DNA of 64,000 nt from Polaromonas sp. P2-4 (GTDB lineage Bacteria; Pseudomonadota; Gammaproteobacteria; Burkholderiales; Burkholderiaceae_C): the NCBI GenBank assembly GCA_024703855.1, contig CP087965.1:5510001-5574000 (forward strand), read 5' to 3'. Below the pieces are notes generated by a model that searched no databases, was not told the origin of the DNA, and saw only the letters and a list, made by a program, of their open reading frames with translations. The position numbers and the translations under genes were made by a program. Positions within the stretch are counted from its first letter, which is position 1, and each line of letters opens with the position of its first letter. Positions 8,931-20,034 of the stretch are shown one piece after another.

Positions 8931-11599
8931 TCAGGCGTTCAGCGCTTCGAGCAACTCGGTTTCGATCGCAATCTGTGCCTTGTTGTGCTGCAGTTCGGGC
9001 CCATCAATCAGGAAGGTGTCTTCCACGCGCTCGCCCAGCGTGGTGACCTTGGCCAGTTGCAGGTTGATGCGGTGGCGGGCCAGGACACGCGCAATCAGGT
9101 AAAGCAGGCCAACGCGGTCGCTGGCCGACACACTGAGCAGCCAGCGCTGGGCTTTTCATCGGGCCGCAAATCGACCCTCGGCGCAATCGGAAAGCTTTTG
9201 ACGCGGCGTGACACACGGCCCTTGCCCGGAGGCGGCAACGGGCCTGGCATTTCAAGTGTGCGGTCCAGATCGGCTTCGACCATGGCGGCCAGTTCGCGGT
9301 AATGGTCAGCCAGCGTCGGGCTCACCACCTGAAAGGTATCGAGTGCGTAGCCATTCTTGGCCGTGTGAATTTTGGCATCCAGGATGCTGAAACCGGCTTG
9401 GTCAAAGTAGCCGCAAATCCGCGCAAACAGGTCCGGCGCATCGGGGGTGTACACCAGCACCTGCATGCCTTCGCCCGCCGATGATCGGCGCGCGCGGACA
9501 ATGGCTTTGGCCTTGCCCACGTGGCGCGACAGTTGCCGGGCGTGCCAGGCAATGTCGGCCGCCTCATGGCGCATGAAGTAGCTCACGTCCAGCGTGTCCC
9601 ACAGCGCCTTGTGGGCCTCAAACGGCTCGGCGTGTAGTGCCAGCGAGGTCAGGGCTTCGCGTTTTCGGGCTTCCACTTCGGCATCCGCATCGGGGGCGCG
9701 GCCGCCCAGCACGCGCAGCGTGTAGCGGTAGAGGTCTTCGAGCAGCTTGCCTTTCCAGGCGTTCCAGACCTTGGGACTGGTACCGCGAATGTCGGCCACC
9801 GTCAGCAGGTAGAGCGCGGTCAGGTAGCGCTCATTGCCGACGCGTTTGGCAAACGCGGCAATGACTTCGGGGTTGCTCAGGTCTTCTTTCTGGGCAATCC
9901 GGCTCATGCTCAGGTGCTCGCCCACCAGAAACTCAATCAGCCGGGAGTCCGCCGCGGCAATGCCGTGCTGGCGGCAGAAAACGCGCACATCTTTGCAGCC
10001 CAGCTCGGAATGGTCGCCGCCACGGCCCTTGGCAATGTCATGAAACAAGGCCGCGATGTACAGGATCCAGGGCTTGTCCCAGCCGGCCGCCAGTTGCGAG
10101 CACATGGGGTATTCGTGCGAGTGCTCGGCCATGAAAAAGCGTCGCGCATTGCGCAGCACCATCAGGATGTGCTGGTCCACCGTGTACACATGGAACAGGT
10201 CGTGCTGCATCTGCCCGACGATTTTGCGGAAGACCCACAAGTAGCGGCCCAGCACCGAGGTCTGGTTCATCAGCCGCAGGGCGTGCGTGATGCCTTCGGG
10301 CTGCTGCATGATGCGCCGGAAGGTGTCGCGGTTGACCGGGTCACTGCGAAACTTGCTATCCATCACACCGCGCGTTGTACAGCGCACGCAGGGTGCGCGC
10401 TGACAGGCCCTTGATGCCGACCGTGGTCTCGTACAGCAGAAAGGTTTCAAGAATGGCATGCGGCTCGCGCACGTATAAATCGTCACTGGCCACTTCCAGC
10501 ATGCCGGCTTTGTCGCAAAACCGTTCATTGATAGGGCGCAGCGGGTAGGTGTTGGGGTTCAGGCGCTCTTCAATATTGAGCAGCAAAATCTGGTTGAGCT
10601 GCGTCACCGCCTTGGCCGCCCAGTAGTAGCGCTTCATGAGCGCTTCGCTGGACCTAACGAGGCCCCCACGCTCGGCACTGGCGTGTCCTCCCTGCCCCCG
10701 AGGGGGCTGTTTCTGCCTAGGGGCGGCCCGTCGGCGAAACGCGTCTCCACCATAGCCGAACGAGTCTGCCACGGCGGTTTGCAAATCAAACACCAGGCGG
10801 TCTTCGCGTCGCCCGGCAATCAGGTGCAGGCGAGCGCGTATCAGGCTCAGCAGTGCTTCATTGGCCTTGATCTGCCGCACCTCAAAAGCGGTGGCCAGGC
10901 CGTTTTTGGCCAGGTCGTCCCACGATTTTCCAAGGCCCGCTGCCCGCGCCACCCACAGCACCACCTGCAGATCCCGCAAACCACCGGGCGACTCCTTGCA
11001 GTTGGGTTCCAGCGAATAGGGCGTGTTTTCAAACTTGTTGTGGCGCTGGCGCAGTTCCAGCGTTTTGGCCACATAAAAGGCCTGCGGGTCGAGCACGGCA
11101 TCCAGCTGCTTTTGCAGGTTTAAAAAATTCTTTTTCGAACCGGCCACCAGCCGCGCTTCAAGCAGCGAGGTTTGTACCGTGACGTCTTTGGCCGCTTCTT
11201 CCACGCAATCGGCCGCCGTACGCACACTGGAGCCGATCTCCAGGCCGCTGTCCCAGCAGCTGCCAATAAAGCTTTCGACCTTGGCTTTGAGGGCCGGATC
11301 CGCATCGACCTTGGCATCGTCGGGCAACAGCAGCAGCACATCCACATCGGAATGCGGAAACAGCTCGCCCCGGCCAAAACCGCCTGCCGCCACCAGGCAG
11401 GCCGTTTCAGGAAAATCGGCGCGCTGCCACAGCCGCTGCAAGGTGGTATCGGCGTGTTTGGTCAGTTTTTGCAGCAAGCTGTGAATGCCACGGGAGGACG
11501 CGCCGCTACTTGCCAGCGAGGCCAGCAGTGCGGTTTTGCCCGCGCGGTATTGCTCGCGCACCTGGGTCAGGTCAAAGGGGGCGGCAGGGGTGTGCTCAT
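8931..11599 (-). CDS. glnD: Bifunctional uridylyltransferase/uridylyl-removing enzyme GlnD, frameshifted, with in-frame repeat insert
   Basis: Senses glutamine and (de)uridylylates PII. The N-terminal nucleotidyltransferase domain has GGFGRGELFPHSDVDVLLLL (about 11330-11390). The HD domain has ALFHDIAKGRGGDHSELG (about 10000-10060), and two ACT domains follow (VLVYTPDAPDLFARICGYF; SASDRVGLLYLIARVLARH). Frames break near 10370 and 9155. The probable start ATG 11599 needs one more indel in a CCCCC run near 11580. A family A repeat at 10662-10730 is translated in frame between GYGGDAF and SSEALMKRYYW, adding about 25 residues not expected in GlnD. It lies 24 bases after map on the same strand. 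Confidence 0.85.
10662..10730 (-). repeat. Family A repeat inside glnD
   Basis: Read on the minus strand it runs from CGGGCCGCCCC through AGCCCCCTCGGGGGCAG to a GTGGGGGC end (GCCCCCAC on the plus strand at 10662-10669), the family A pattern. It keeps the GlnD frame open and encodes an Arg/Gly/Pro-rich segment (AAPRQKQPPRGQGGHASAER). Confidence 0.7.
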
Positions 11600-11623
11600 G
11601 GGCGACAACGCCGACGGCCCGAA

Positions 11624-12467
11624 TCAGGCGCTGGCCGTGACCCGAGCCGATGTGTTTTGAGGCACAAACGAGGGAATCGGCGGACTGCCCGCCGACAAGG
11701 TCAGCACTTCGTAGCCGGTCTCGGTGACCAGCACAGTGTGTTCCCACTGGGCTGACAGCGAATGGTCGCGCGTCACAATGGTCCAGCCGTCTTTCTCGGG
11801 GCCGTCTTTGATGTCGCGCTTGCCGGCGTTGATCATCGGCTCGATGGTGAAGGTCATACCGGGCTTGAGTTCTTCCAGCGTGCCGGGGCGGCCTGTAATG
11901 CAGCACCTGGGGTTCTTCATGAAAGCGCTGGCCAATGCCGTGGCCACAAAACTCGCGCACCACGGTAAAGCCCTGTTTTTCTGCGAAGGTCTGGATGGCA
12001 AAGCCGATGTCGCCCAGTCGGATACCGGGTTTGACACGCATGATGCCGTGCCACATGGCCTCGTAGGTCACGCTGCACAGCCGCTTGGCGGCAATCGAGG
12101 TTTCGCCTATCAGGTACATGCGGCTGTTGTCGCCAAACCAGCCGTCTTTGGTGATGACCGTGACATCAATGTTCATGATGTCGCCTCTTTTCAGCGGCTT
12201 GTTGTTGGGAATGCCGTGGCACACCACATGGTTAAGCGAGGTGCACAGCGATGCGGGGTAGGGTGGATAGCCCGGCGGCTGGTAGCCCAGCGTGGCCGAC
12301 GTCGTGCCTTGCACGTTCACCATGTAATCGTTGGCGAGTTTGTCGATTTCTTTGGTGGTGACGCCGATCTTCACGAAAGGCGTGAGGTAATCCAGCACCT
12401 CGGAGGCCAGTTTGCAGGCTACGCGCATGCCCTCGATACCGGCTGCGTCTTTGTAAGTAATACTCAT
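11624..12467 (-). CDS. map: Type I methionine aminopeptidase, one frameshift
   Basis: Removes the initiator methionine in the cytoplasm. The metal ligands are visible: Asp in NIDVTV, Asp in GDNSRMY, His in FCGHGIG, Glu in TIEPMINAG and Glu in WEHTVLV. The frame breaks near 11890, just after HEEPQVLHY, and resumes as GRPGTLEELKPGMTFTIEPM. The stop is at 11624-11626. Repaired length about 281, slightly long for the family because of a tail ending NTSARVTASA. Without the repair the frame runs on into glnD and gives a false Map-GlnD fusion. Confidence 0.9.
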
Positions 12468-12714
12468 GCCGCGATTATCCCACCGGAGAACGGGATGTGT
12501 ACGCGGGGCAGACAGACAAGGGATTTTTGTCGGCTTGCCGCGAAGGGCTTTGAAAGTTAACTCGATGTTGACTCGATGGCGGAGGGGTAAAGCGAGTCAC
12601 TGATAAAATTCCGGGTTAACGCGCACCCCGCAAACCTTTGCGCTTGCAGGCGCTGCCAAACCCCTAAAAACAGCTCATGAGCTGTCCACCTCCCACTACA
12701 AGGCCACCGCTACC

Positions 12715-15700
12715 GTGACCCTGCACCTGACGACTTTTGAGGGCGAAGCCCACGGCATCAGTGCCCTGAGCGACTTCCGCGTCCAGCAACTTCTTCCCCG
12801 CCTGCAAGCCATCGAGGGCAAAATCGCCGGCATCAGTGCCCGGTTTGTGCACCTGGTGGCGACCGATGCGCCTCCTTCCGACGCGCTCAAAACCCAGCTG
12901 GCGGCTCTGCTGACTTATGGTGAGCCGTGCGCCCAGCCGGCAGGCAGTGGGGCCGACGCGCTACTGTTCATCGTATCGCCGCGCTTTGGCACGGTGTCAC
13001 CTTGGGCTTCCAAAGCCACGGACATCGCCCACAACTGCGGACTGGCCATCAAGCGCATAGAGCGCATCACCGAATACCGGCTGACACTCAAATCAGGCTT
13101 TTTGGCAAAACTGCGCTGACCGATGCCCAGCACGAGCAAGTCGCTGCGCTGCTGCACGACCGCATGACGGAAAGCGTGATGTTTGACCGGGCGCAGGCTG
13201 CGGGGCTTTTTACCGAACTGCAAGGCGCGCCGCTGCAAACCATTGACGTACTGCAGGGCGGCAAAGCGGCGCTGGAGCGCGCCAACACCGAGTTTGGCCT
13301 GGCGCTGGCCGCAGACGAGATTGACTATCTGGTGAAGGCCTATACGAAAGACTCCCAGCTCCAGCGCAACCCGACCGACGTTGAGCTGATGATGTTTGCA
13401 CAGGCCAACAGCGAGCACTGCCGCCACAAGATTTTCAACGCCGACTTCACGATTGACGGTGTGCCGCAGGACAAAAGCCTGTTTGCCATGATTCGCAACA
13501 CCGAGAAGCTGCATCCCCAGCACACGGTGGTGGCGTATTCAGACAACGCCTCGGTCATGGAAGGCGGAAAAATCCAGCGTTTTTATGCCAAATCGGCCTC
13601 TAGCCCAGAAGGTGTGGGCGCAATCAGCTATCAAAACTATAGCGCCACAGATGACGTTCTGACGCATGTGCTGATGAAGGTCGAGACGCACAACCACCCC
13701 ACCGCGATTTCGCCGTTTCCTGGCGCGTCCACCGGTGCGGGCGGCGAGATCCACGATGAAGGCGCCACCGGCCGCGGCTCCAAACCCAAGGCCGGCTTGA
13801 CGGGTTTCACCGTGTCGAAACTGTTTGACAGTGCTTACGGCAAGCCCGAGCACATTGCCAGCCCGCTGCAAATCATGACGGAAGGCCCGCTGGGCGGCGC
13901 GGCCTTCAACAACGAGTTTGGCCGGCCCAACCTGGCCGGCTACTTCCATGAGTACGAGCAAACCGTGGGTGGCCAGCGCTGGGGTTACCACAAACCCATC
14001 ATGATCGCCGGCGGCGTCGGCACGATTGATGCCGGGCTGACCCAAAAGATTCTGTTCCCGGCCGGCACCTTGCTGATCCAGCTCGGCGGCCCCGGCATGC
14101 GCATCGGCATGGGCGGCAGCGCGGCCAGCTCCATGGCGTCGGGTGCCAATGCGGCCAGCCTGGATTTTGATTCGGTGCAGCGCGGCAACCCCGAGATCGA
14201 GCGCCGTGCCCAGGAAGTCATCAACCAGTGCGCGCAACTGGGCCAGGCCAATCCGATTCTGGCGATTCACGACGTGGGCGCCGGTGGTTTGTCCAACGCC
14301 TTCCCGGAGCTGGTCAACGACGCCGGACGGGGGCGCGCTTTGATTTGCGCGCCGTGCCGCTCGAAGAAAGCGGCCTGTCACCCAAGGAAATCTGGAGCAA
14401 CGAAAGCCAGGAACGCTACGTCATGGCGATTGCGCCGGAGTCGCTGGCACAGTTCCAGGCCTTTTGCGAGCGCGAGCGTTGTCCCTTTGCGGTGATTGGC
14501 GTGGCGACGGAAGACAAAGACCTCGTGCTGTTTGACAACGGAGTGGCCGCGCGCCGCGCCGGGCCGCCCCAAGCAAGCGCAGCCCCTCGGGGGGCAGTGA
14601 GGACACGACAGTGCCGAACGTGGGGGCTCCGGTAAACATGCCCATGAATGTGCTGCTGGGCAAGCCGCCCAAAATGCACCACGACGTCAAAAGTGTGGCG
14701 CACACCATCAAGCCGATAGACCTGACCGGCGTTGATCTGCAAAAGAGCGCCATCGCCGTACTGAGTCATCCGACGGTGGCCTCCAAACGCTTTCTGATCA
14801 CCATTGGCGACCGCACCGTGGGCGGCCTGACGCACCGCGACCAGATGGTCGGCCCCTGGCAGGTGCCAGTGGCGGATTGCGCCGTGACCCTGGCCGACTA
14901 CCAGGGCTTTGCCGGCGAAGCGATGAGCATGGGCGAGCGCACGCCGCTGGCGGCCGTCAACGCAGCAGCTTCGGGCCGCATGGCTGTCGCTGAAGCCATT
15001 ACCAATTTGCTGGCCGCGCCGATTGAGTTGCCGCGCGTCAAGCTGTCGGCCAACTGGATGGCCGCCTGCGGTGAGCCAGGGCAGGATGCTGCCCTGTACG
15101 AAACCGTGAAAGCCGTCGGCATGGAACTGTGCCCCGCGCTGGGCGTGTCGATTCCGGTCGGCAAGGATTCGCTGTCGATGCGCACCGTCTGGACCGAGGA
15201 GGCTGAGAGCAAGAAGGTCACCTCACCGGTCTCGCTGATCGTCAGCGCCTTTGCCACCTTGACCGATGTGCGCGGCACGCTCACACCTGAGCTGAACAGC
15301 GCCGAGGCCGACACCACCCTGATCCTGATTGATCTGGGCAAGGGCCAGATGCGCATGGGCGGCTCCATCCTGGCGCAAAGCCTTGAACTTGAAGACGGTA
15401 CCGTGCCCGATCTGGACGACCCGATAGATCTGGTCAATCTGGTCAGCGCCATCAATGCATTGCGTGCGCAAGGACAAGTCCTGGCCTACCACGACCGCAG
15501 CGACGGCGGCCTGTTTGCCACGGCCTGTGAAATGGCGTTTGCCGGGCATGTGGGCGTGTCACTCAATATTGACATGCTGCTGGTCGAAGGCGATGGCATT
15601 TCCGACAGCCGCATGGACACCGGCGACAGCAAAAACTGGGCGGCGCAAGTTGGCCTGCGCCATGCGAAGAGCAAACACTCAAGGCGCTGTTCAACGAAGA

Positions 15701-16824
15701 GCTGGGTGTCGTCATCCAGGTTGCTACTTCCGCACGCAATGAGGTGATGCAAACCCTGCGCGAGCATGGGCTGTCAAAGTTCAGTCACTTCGTGGGCAAA
15801 ACCCGTCCGCAGCACGCTTCGCTTGAAGTGGGTAAAGGCGAAGTGCAGGTCTGGCGCGACACCAAGGCGGTGTTTACCGCCAAGCTGCAAGACCTGCACC
15901 AGGTCTGGGATGCCGTGAGCTGGAAGATTTGCCAGCAGCGCGACAACCCGGCCGGTGCCGATGCCGAGCATGCCTCTGCTGGCAACCCCGCCGACCCGGG
16001 CCTGCATGTGGCACTTACCTTTGAACCCGCCAAAGCCCCGGCCGCTCCCGCGCTGAACCTGTCCCGCCCCAGAGTGGCCGTGCTGCTGAGCAGGGCGTCA
16101 ATTCCCATGTGGAGATGGCCTACACCTTCACCCAGGCCGGTTTTGAAGCCTGCGACGTCCACATGACCGACCTGCAAAGTGGCCGCGCCAATTTGGCCGA
16201 CTTCAAGGGCGTGGTGGCCTGCGGCGGTTTCAGCTACGGCGATACGCTGGGCGCCGGCATAGGCTGGGCTCGCTCCATTACCTTTAACCCGGTGCTGGCC
16301 GCGCAGTTCAAAGCCTTTTTGCAAGGCAGGACACCTTTGGTCTGGGCGTGTGCAATGGCTGCCAGATGTTTGCCGAGCTGGCCGACATCATTCCGGGCGC
16401 CGACGCCTGGCCGCGTTTTACCACCAACCGCAGCGAGCGTTTTGAGGCGCGCCTGAGCCAGGTCGAAGTGCTGGATTCACCCAGCCTGTTCTTCGCGGGC
16501 ATGGCCGGCAGCCGCCTGCCGATTGCGGTGGCGCACGGCGAGGGCTATGCCAACTTTGCCTTGCGGGGTGATGCATCCAAAGCGATTGCCGCCATGCGTT
16601 TTACCGACAACCATGGTGCAGCGACTGAAGCCTATCCCGCCAACCCCAACAGCAGCGCCGGCGGCTTAACAGCCGTGACCACGCCGGACGGCCGCTTCAC
16701 CGCCATGATGCCGCACCCCGAACGGGTGTTTCGCAACATCCAGATGAGCTGGACCTCCCTGGACAAGAGCGTCCACAGCCCGTGGATGCAGCTGTGGCAC
16801 AACGCGCGGAAATGGGTGGGATAA
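12715..16824 (+). CDS. purL: Phosphoribosylformylglycinamidine synthase PurL, about six frameshifts, two repeat inserts
   Basis: Catalyses the ATP- and glutamine-dependent fourth step of purine synthesis. A GTG at 12715 starts the frame (VTLHLTTFEG). The synthetase core has EHCRHKIFNADF, KVETHNHPTAISPFPGASTG and IHDVGAGGLSNAFPELVNDAGRG. The C-terminal glutamine amidotransferase has ACGGFSYGD, GVCNGCQM (nucleophile Cys) and MMPHPERVF (catalytic His/Glu). Frames break near 13105, 14330, 14575, 15655, 16088 and 16325. A family B repeat (13590-13644) and a family A repeat (14561-14627) are read through, adding about 18 and 30 unusual residues. Repaired length is about 1370, long for the family because of these inserts. 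Confidence 0.9.
13590..13644 (+). repeat. Family B repeat inside purL
   Basis: Contains AATCGGCCTCTAGCCC, GTGGGCG, then CAGCTAT and ATAGCG in the family order and spacing. It is translated in frame between KIQRFYAK and DDVLTHVLMKVETHN, giving SASSPEGVGAISYQNYSA. Canonical PurL has a shorter linker at this site (from memory of the family). Confidence 0.65.
14561..14627 (+). repeat. Family A repeat inside purL
   Basis: Begins GGGCCGCCCCAAGCAAGC and ends GTGGGGGC at 14620-14627. It separates LVLFDN from PVNMPMNVLLGK, residues that should be nearly adjacent in PurL. The two sides are in different frames, with the switch inside the repeat near 14575. One indel repair would make an insert of 30 in-frame codons (from GVAARRAGPPQ to TTVPNVGA). 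Confidence 0.7.
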
Positions 16825-17583
16825 AAACCTTGCCAAGGCCGCCCAATCGCTTCGACACCATCGATGCCTTGCGCGGCCTGGCCGTCGTCTGGATGACGCT
16901 GTTTCATTTTTGCTTCGATCTCAATCACTTTGGGTATCTGAGACAAGACTTTTATAACGACCCGTTCTGGACGGGGCAGCGCACGGTCATTGTGAGCCTG
17001 TTTTTGTTCTGCGCCGGGCTGGGGCAGGCGGTAGCGGTACAGCGCGAGCAAAGCGCGCAGCGCTTCTGGAAACGCTGGGCGCAAGTGGCCACCTGTGCGC
17101 TGCTGGTGACGGCGGGGCTCGTACTGGATGTATCCGAAGAGCTTTATTTACTTCGGTGTGCTGCACGGTATTGCCGTCATGCTCATCGTCGTGCGCTTTA
17201 CATCCGGCTGGGGCCGCTGGTTGTGGCTGGCCGGCGGGGTGGCGATTGCTATGAAATTCATAGCCTCTTACGCCCATTCTTATTGGGCTGGTGCCGGTTT
17301 TCTCAATGATCCGGCATTCAACTGGTTGGGTTTGATCAGTCGCAAGCCGATTACCGAGGATTACGTCCCGCTGCTGCCCTGGCTGGGTGTCATGTGGTGG
17401 GGCATGGCGGCCGGGCAGTGGGTGCTTCAGCGTCGCCTGCACTGGGTCAACAGGTCCTCCATCCCGGCGGCCACTGCGCCGCTGGCCTGGCTGGGGCGCT
17501 GGAGCCTGAGCTGGTACATGCTGCACCAGCCGGTGCTGATCGGGTTGCTGATGGCAGTAGCAGCCCTCAAAACTTTCAAATAA
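16812..17583 (+). CDS. DUF1624/heparan-alpha-glucosaminide N-acetyltransferase-like membrane protein, one frameshift
   Basis: Inner-membrane protein of the DUF1624 acyltransferase-like group. It opens with RFDTIDALRGLAVVWMTLFH, the conserved D-x-x-RG motif of the first helix, and has several further hydrophobic helices (VIVSLFLFCAGLGQAVAV; PLLPWLGVMWWGMAAG; WSLSWYMLHQPVLIGLLMAV). ATG 16812 overlaps the purL end by 13 bases, suggesting translational coupling. The frame shifts near 17120 (to YWMYPKSFIYFGVLHGIA). A family B repeat at 17246-17291 lies in frame between helices. It ends just before a bidirectional terminator. Confidence 0.75.
17246..17291 (-). repeat. Family B repeat inside the DUF1624 gene
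   Basis: On the minus strand it reads CCAGCCCAATAAGAATGGGC, then GTAAGAGGCTATGAATTTCATAGC, which is a clear family B copy and even shares flanking ATCGCC with the copy at 43989. On the plus strand it encodes AMKFIASYAHSYWAG in frame, a hydrophobic stretch in a membrane protein. Confidence 0.7.
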
Positions 17584-17620
17584 GACTGCTGGCAAGCGAT
17601 GGCTGAAGTGGCGGCACCAT

Positions 17621-17650
17621 AAAAAAACGCGGCAGGTGCCGCGTTTTTTT
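17621..17650. terminator. Bidirectional rho-independent terminator
   Basis: AAAAAAACGCGGCA at 17621 is followed by GGTGCCGCGTTTTTTT ending at 17650: a GC-rich stem (CGCGGCA/TGCCGCG) with A and T tracts on either side. It works for the DUF1624 gene on the plus strand and for the PpiC gene on the minus strand. Confidence 0.9.
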
Positions 17651-17675
17651 TATAAGGGGCAGGGTGGCCGCAGTC

Positions 17676-18461
17676 TTACTCGACCTTGGCCTTTTTGCGC
17701 AACTCTTCCTGGAAAGCGGCCAGTTTTTGCTGCTGCATCTGCTGGGCGATTTGGGGTTTGACTTCTTCAAATGCAGGCAATTGGGCCGAGCGGATGTCGT
17801 CCACGCGGATGACGTGATAGCCGAACTGTGATTTCACGGCTTCTTCGCTCGTCTGGCCCTTGTTCAGCTTGAGCAGTGCCGCGCTGAATTCCGGCACGTA
17901 GCTGGAGGGGTTGGCCCAGTCGAGGTCACCGCCTTTGGCTCCAGAGCCTGGGTCTTTGGACTGCTTCTTCGCAATCTCTTCAAACTTGCCACCTTTTTTC
18001 AGGCTGGCAATGATGGCTTTGGCCTCGGCTTCTTTTTCGACCAGGATGTGGCGCGCCTTGTATTCCTTGCCGCCGTTGGCTGCCGCAAACTTGTCGTATT
18101 CGGCCTTCAGGTCGGCATCAGTCACCGGGTTTTTCTTTTGGTAGTCGGCAAACAGTTCGCGGATCAGGATGGTCTGGCGAGCCAGCTCCATCTGCACCTT
18201 GAAGTCGTCGCTGGCGGACAGGCCACGCTTCTCGGCTTCCTGCATAAACACTTCGCGTGCAATGACTTCTTCGCGCAACTGGTTTTCCATGTCAGGCGTG
18301 ACCGGACGGCCGGAGCGGGCGACTTGCTGGGCCAGCGAGTCAAGGCGCGACTTGGGCACAGCCTTGCCATTGACGATGGCGACGTTTTGGGCGAATACGC
18401 CCTGGGCGCTCAAGGCCAGCAGGGCCGTCACAGTGGCTGCCACTAAAAATTGCTTCTTCAT
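17676..18461 (-). CDS. PpiC/parvulin-type periplasmic peptidyl-prolyl cis-trans isomerase
   Basis: Exported foldase of the SurA/PrsA/PpiC type, 261 residues, intact. The signal peptide is MKKQFLVAATVTALLALSAQ (cleavage near GVFA-Q). An N-terminal chaperone helix bundle includes SRLDSLAQQVARSGRPVTP, and the parvulin domain has KARHILVEKEAEAKAII, DPGSGAKGGDLDW and FGYHVIRVDDIR. ATG 18461 follows AAGGAAA. It lies downstream of bolA and yciB on the same strand, a common order in Burkholderiales. Confidence 0.88.
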   Translation of the reverse strand: MKKQFLVAATVTALLALSAQGVFAQNVAIVNGKAVPKSRLDSLAQQVARSGRPVTPDMENQLREEVIAREVFMQEAEKRGLSASDDFKVQMELARQTILIRELFADYQKKNPVTDADLKAEYDKFAAANGGKEYKARHILVEKEAEAKAIIASLKKGGKFEEIAKKQSKDPGSGAKGGDLDWANPSSYVPEFSAALLKLNKGQTSEEAVKSQFGYHVIRVDDIRSAQLPAFEEVKPQIAQQMQQQKLAAFQEELRKKAKVE

Positions 18462-18549
18462 GTTTTCCTTGTAATCGTTGGTAATTCGTTGGGAAGGCGT
18501 AAAACGACGCAGTGCGTTTTGTTCGCCAGCCCAACGTCCGGGTTGAAAT

Positions 18550-18844
18550 TCAGGGTGATTCGACAATCTCAATGGCCAGGGCGTGCAGGCCTTGATCGAT
18601 GAAATTTTGCATTGCATCATACACAAGCCGATGGCGCGCCACGCGGCTCTTGCCCTGCAAACTCCGGGCTGGCAATACGGATGCGAAAGTGCGAGCCGAA
18701 ACCTTGGGCATTGGCACCCGCATGACCGGCATGGTCGGCGCTTTCATCAATCACCTCAAGCCACGTGGGGTTTAGCCGTGTCTTGAGTTGCTGCTCAATC
18801 GCGCTGACAAGAACCGGTTTGATGCTAGAGTCTGGCGGGCTCAT
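18550..18844 (-). CDS. BolA-family protein, one frameshift
   Basis: BolA-fold protein, which in known cases partners monothiol glutaredoxins and affects iron handling or morphology. The N-terminal part is IEQQLKTRLNPTWLEVIDES, then HFRIRIASPEF. The frame shifts near 18660 and resumes GKSRVARHRLVYDAMQNFID, which holds the conserved R-H-R-V/L-Y segment, then LHALAIEIV. About 97 residues when repaired. The start ATG overlaps the yciB stop by ATGA (18841-18844), so the genes are translationally coupled. Confidence 0.82.
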
Positions 18845-19466
18845 GGTGTGGTGTCCAGTTTGATGTGCTTGTTCAGGTACACCGCCTGCGCCAGCACAAA
18901 CACCAGCATCAGCCCCAGGCCGCCGAACAGCTTGAAGTTGACCCAGGTGCTGGTGGAGAAGTTGAAGGCGACCCAGAGATTGAGAAAGCCCATCACGGTG
19001 AAAAAACCGACCCAGCTGAAATTGACGATGCGCCAAACGGGGTCAGGCAAAGCCATTTGCGAGCCCATCAATGATTTGATGCCGTTTTTCTTGAACACCA
19101 ATTGCCCCAACAGCAAGGCGCAGCCCATGACCCAGTAGAGCACGGTCGGCTTCCACTTGATGAAGCTTTCGCTGTGAAAATAAATGGTGGCACCGCCCAG
19201 CACCGTGACCAGGCCGAGGCTGATCCACAGCATGGTGTCTATTTTGCGACCCCTGAGCTTGAGCCACAAAATCTGCGCGAAGGTCGCCACGATCACGACC
19301 ACGGTGGCCAGCAGCACGGGCGCTTCCGTTATCCCAACGACCCCACCGGACACCAGAAAGCCCAGCCATTCGGTGGCGGTGCTGGCGGCCCAGTCTTTGT
19401 GGCCTTCGGCGTACTTGAACATGCCGAAAAAAGAATAATGGGCAGGAAATCGAACAAAATTTTCAT
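18841..19466 (-). CDS. yciB: Septation protein A family (YciB/IspZ), one frameshift
   Basis: Inner-membrane protein linked to cell envelope and septum synthesis. It starts MKILFDFLPIIL at 19466. A one-base loss in a T6 run near 19430 interrupts FFGMFKYAEG, after which the frame is open. Five to six hydrophobic helices follow (VLLATVVVIVATFAQILWL; MLWISLGLVTVLGGATIYF; VLYWVMGCALLLGQLVF), with the family motif NFSWVGFFTVMGFLNLWVAF. Repaired length about 208, slightly longer than usual. Confidence 0.85.
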
Positions 19467-19515
19467 GGTGTGATTATCGGGGGTTCTTGGAGTGGGGGCC
19501 ATCGAACGAGGCGAA

Positions 19516-19582
19516 GGGCCGCCCCGAGCAAGTTCAGCCCCCGGGGGGCAGAGAGCTACACGCAGTGAGCGAACGTGGGGGC
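19516..19582 (+). repeat. Family A repeat between msrB and yciB
   Basis: Starts GGGCCGCCCCGAGCAAGTTC, carries AGCCCCCGGGGGGCAG as the internal palindrome and ends GAACGTGGGGGC. It fills most of the 123-bp gap upstream of yciB on the minus strand. Confidence 0.75.
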
Positions 19583-19589
19583 CACATAC

Positions 19590-20000
19590 CTAGCGGGGCT
19601 TGAAGTCCAGCGAGGCAGAGTTCATGCAGTAGCGCAGGCCTGTGGGGGTGGGGCCATCGGGGAACACATGCCCGAGGTGTGCTCCGCAGTTGGCGCAAAC
19701 GGTTTCGGTGCGCGTCATGCCATGGGCGCGGTCTACATGCTCTTCAATCGCGCCTTCCTTGACCTCCTGAGAAAAACTGGGCCAGCCGCAACCCGCATCA
19801 AACTTGGTCGATGAATCAAAAAGCTCGGCATCGCAGCAGATGCAGCGGTAGGTGCCTTGCGCATAGTTGTCTTCGTACTTGCCGGTAAAAGGGCGTTCGG
19901 TAGCAGCATGGCGGGTCACCTCGAAGGCGACGGGTTCTGCGCCTTTTTCAGCCAGCAAGACTTTCCATTCGGAGTCGGTTTTCTGGATTTTGGTGCTCAT
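19590..20000 (-). CDS. msrB: Peptide-methionine (R)-S-oxide reductase MsrB
   Basis: Reduces methionine-R-sulfoxide in proteins. The 136-residue frame is intact with both zinc CxxC pairs (CICCDAEL, CANCGAHL), GCGWPSFSQE, GHVFPDGP and the catalytic Cys in RYCMNSASL. It has no signal peptide, so it acts in the cytoplasm. It lies between selO and yciB on the same strand. Confidence 0.93.
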   Translation of the reverse strand: MSTKIQKTDSEWKVLLAEKGAEPVAFEVTRHAATERPFTGKYEDNYAQGTYRCICCDAELFDSSTKFDAGCGWPSFSQEVKEGAIEEHVDRAHGMTRTETVCANCGAHLGHVFPDGPTPTGLRYCMNSASLDFKPR

Positions 20001-20034
20001 GGTTTTCGCGTCCTTGGGGCCTGGGGTGAGGGTG

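Noticed and set aside
10356..12467. A 703-codon frame joining Map to GlnD
   Set aside because: The residues between the two (after HYRPPRHAGR) are shifted Map sequence, and normal Map continues in another frame to its own stop at 11624. The join is caused by a frameshift near 11890.
12468..12714. Riboswitch upstream of purL
   Set aside because: No purine-riboswitch core could be recognised in the short leader; only ordinary intergenic sequence is visible.
13100..13110. Programmed ribosomal frameshifting in purL and other genes
   Set aside because: The breaks differ in direction and context and occur in dozens of unrelated genes, which fits sequence error rather than recoding.
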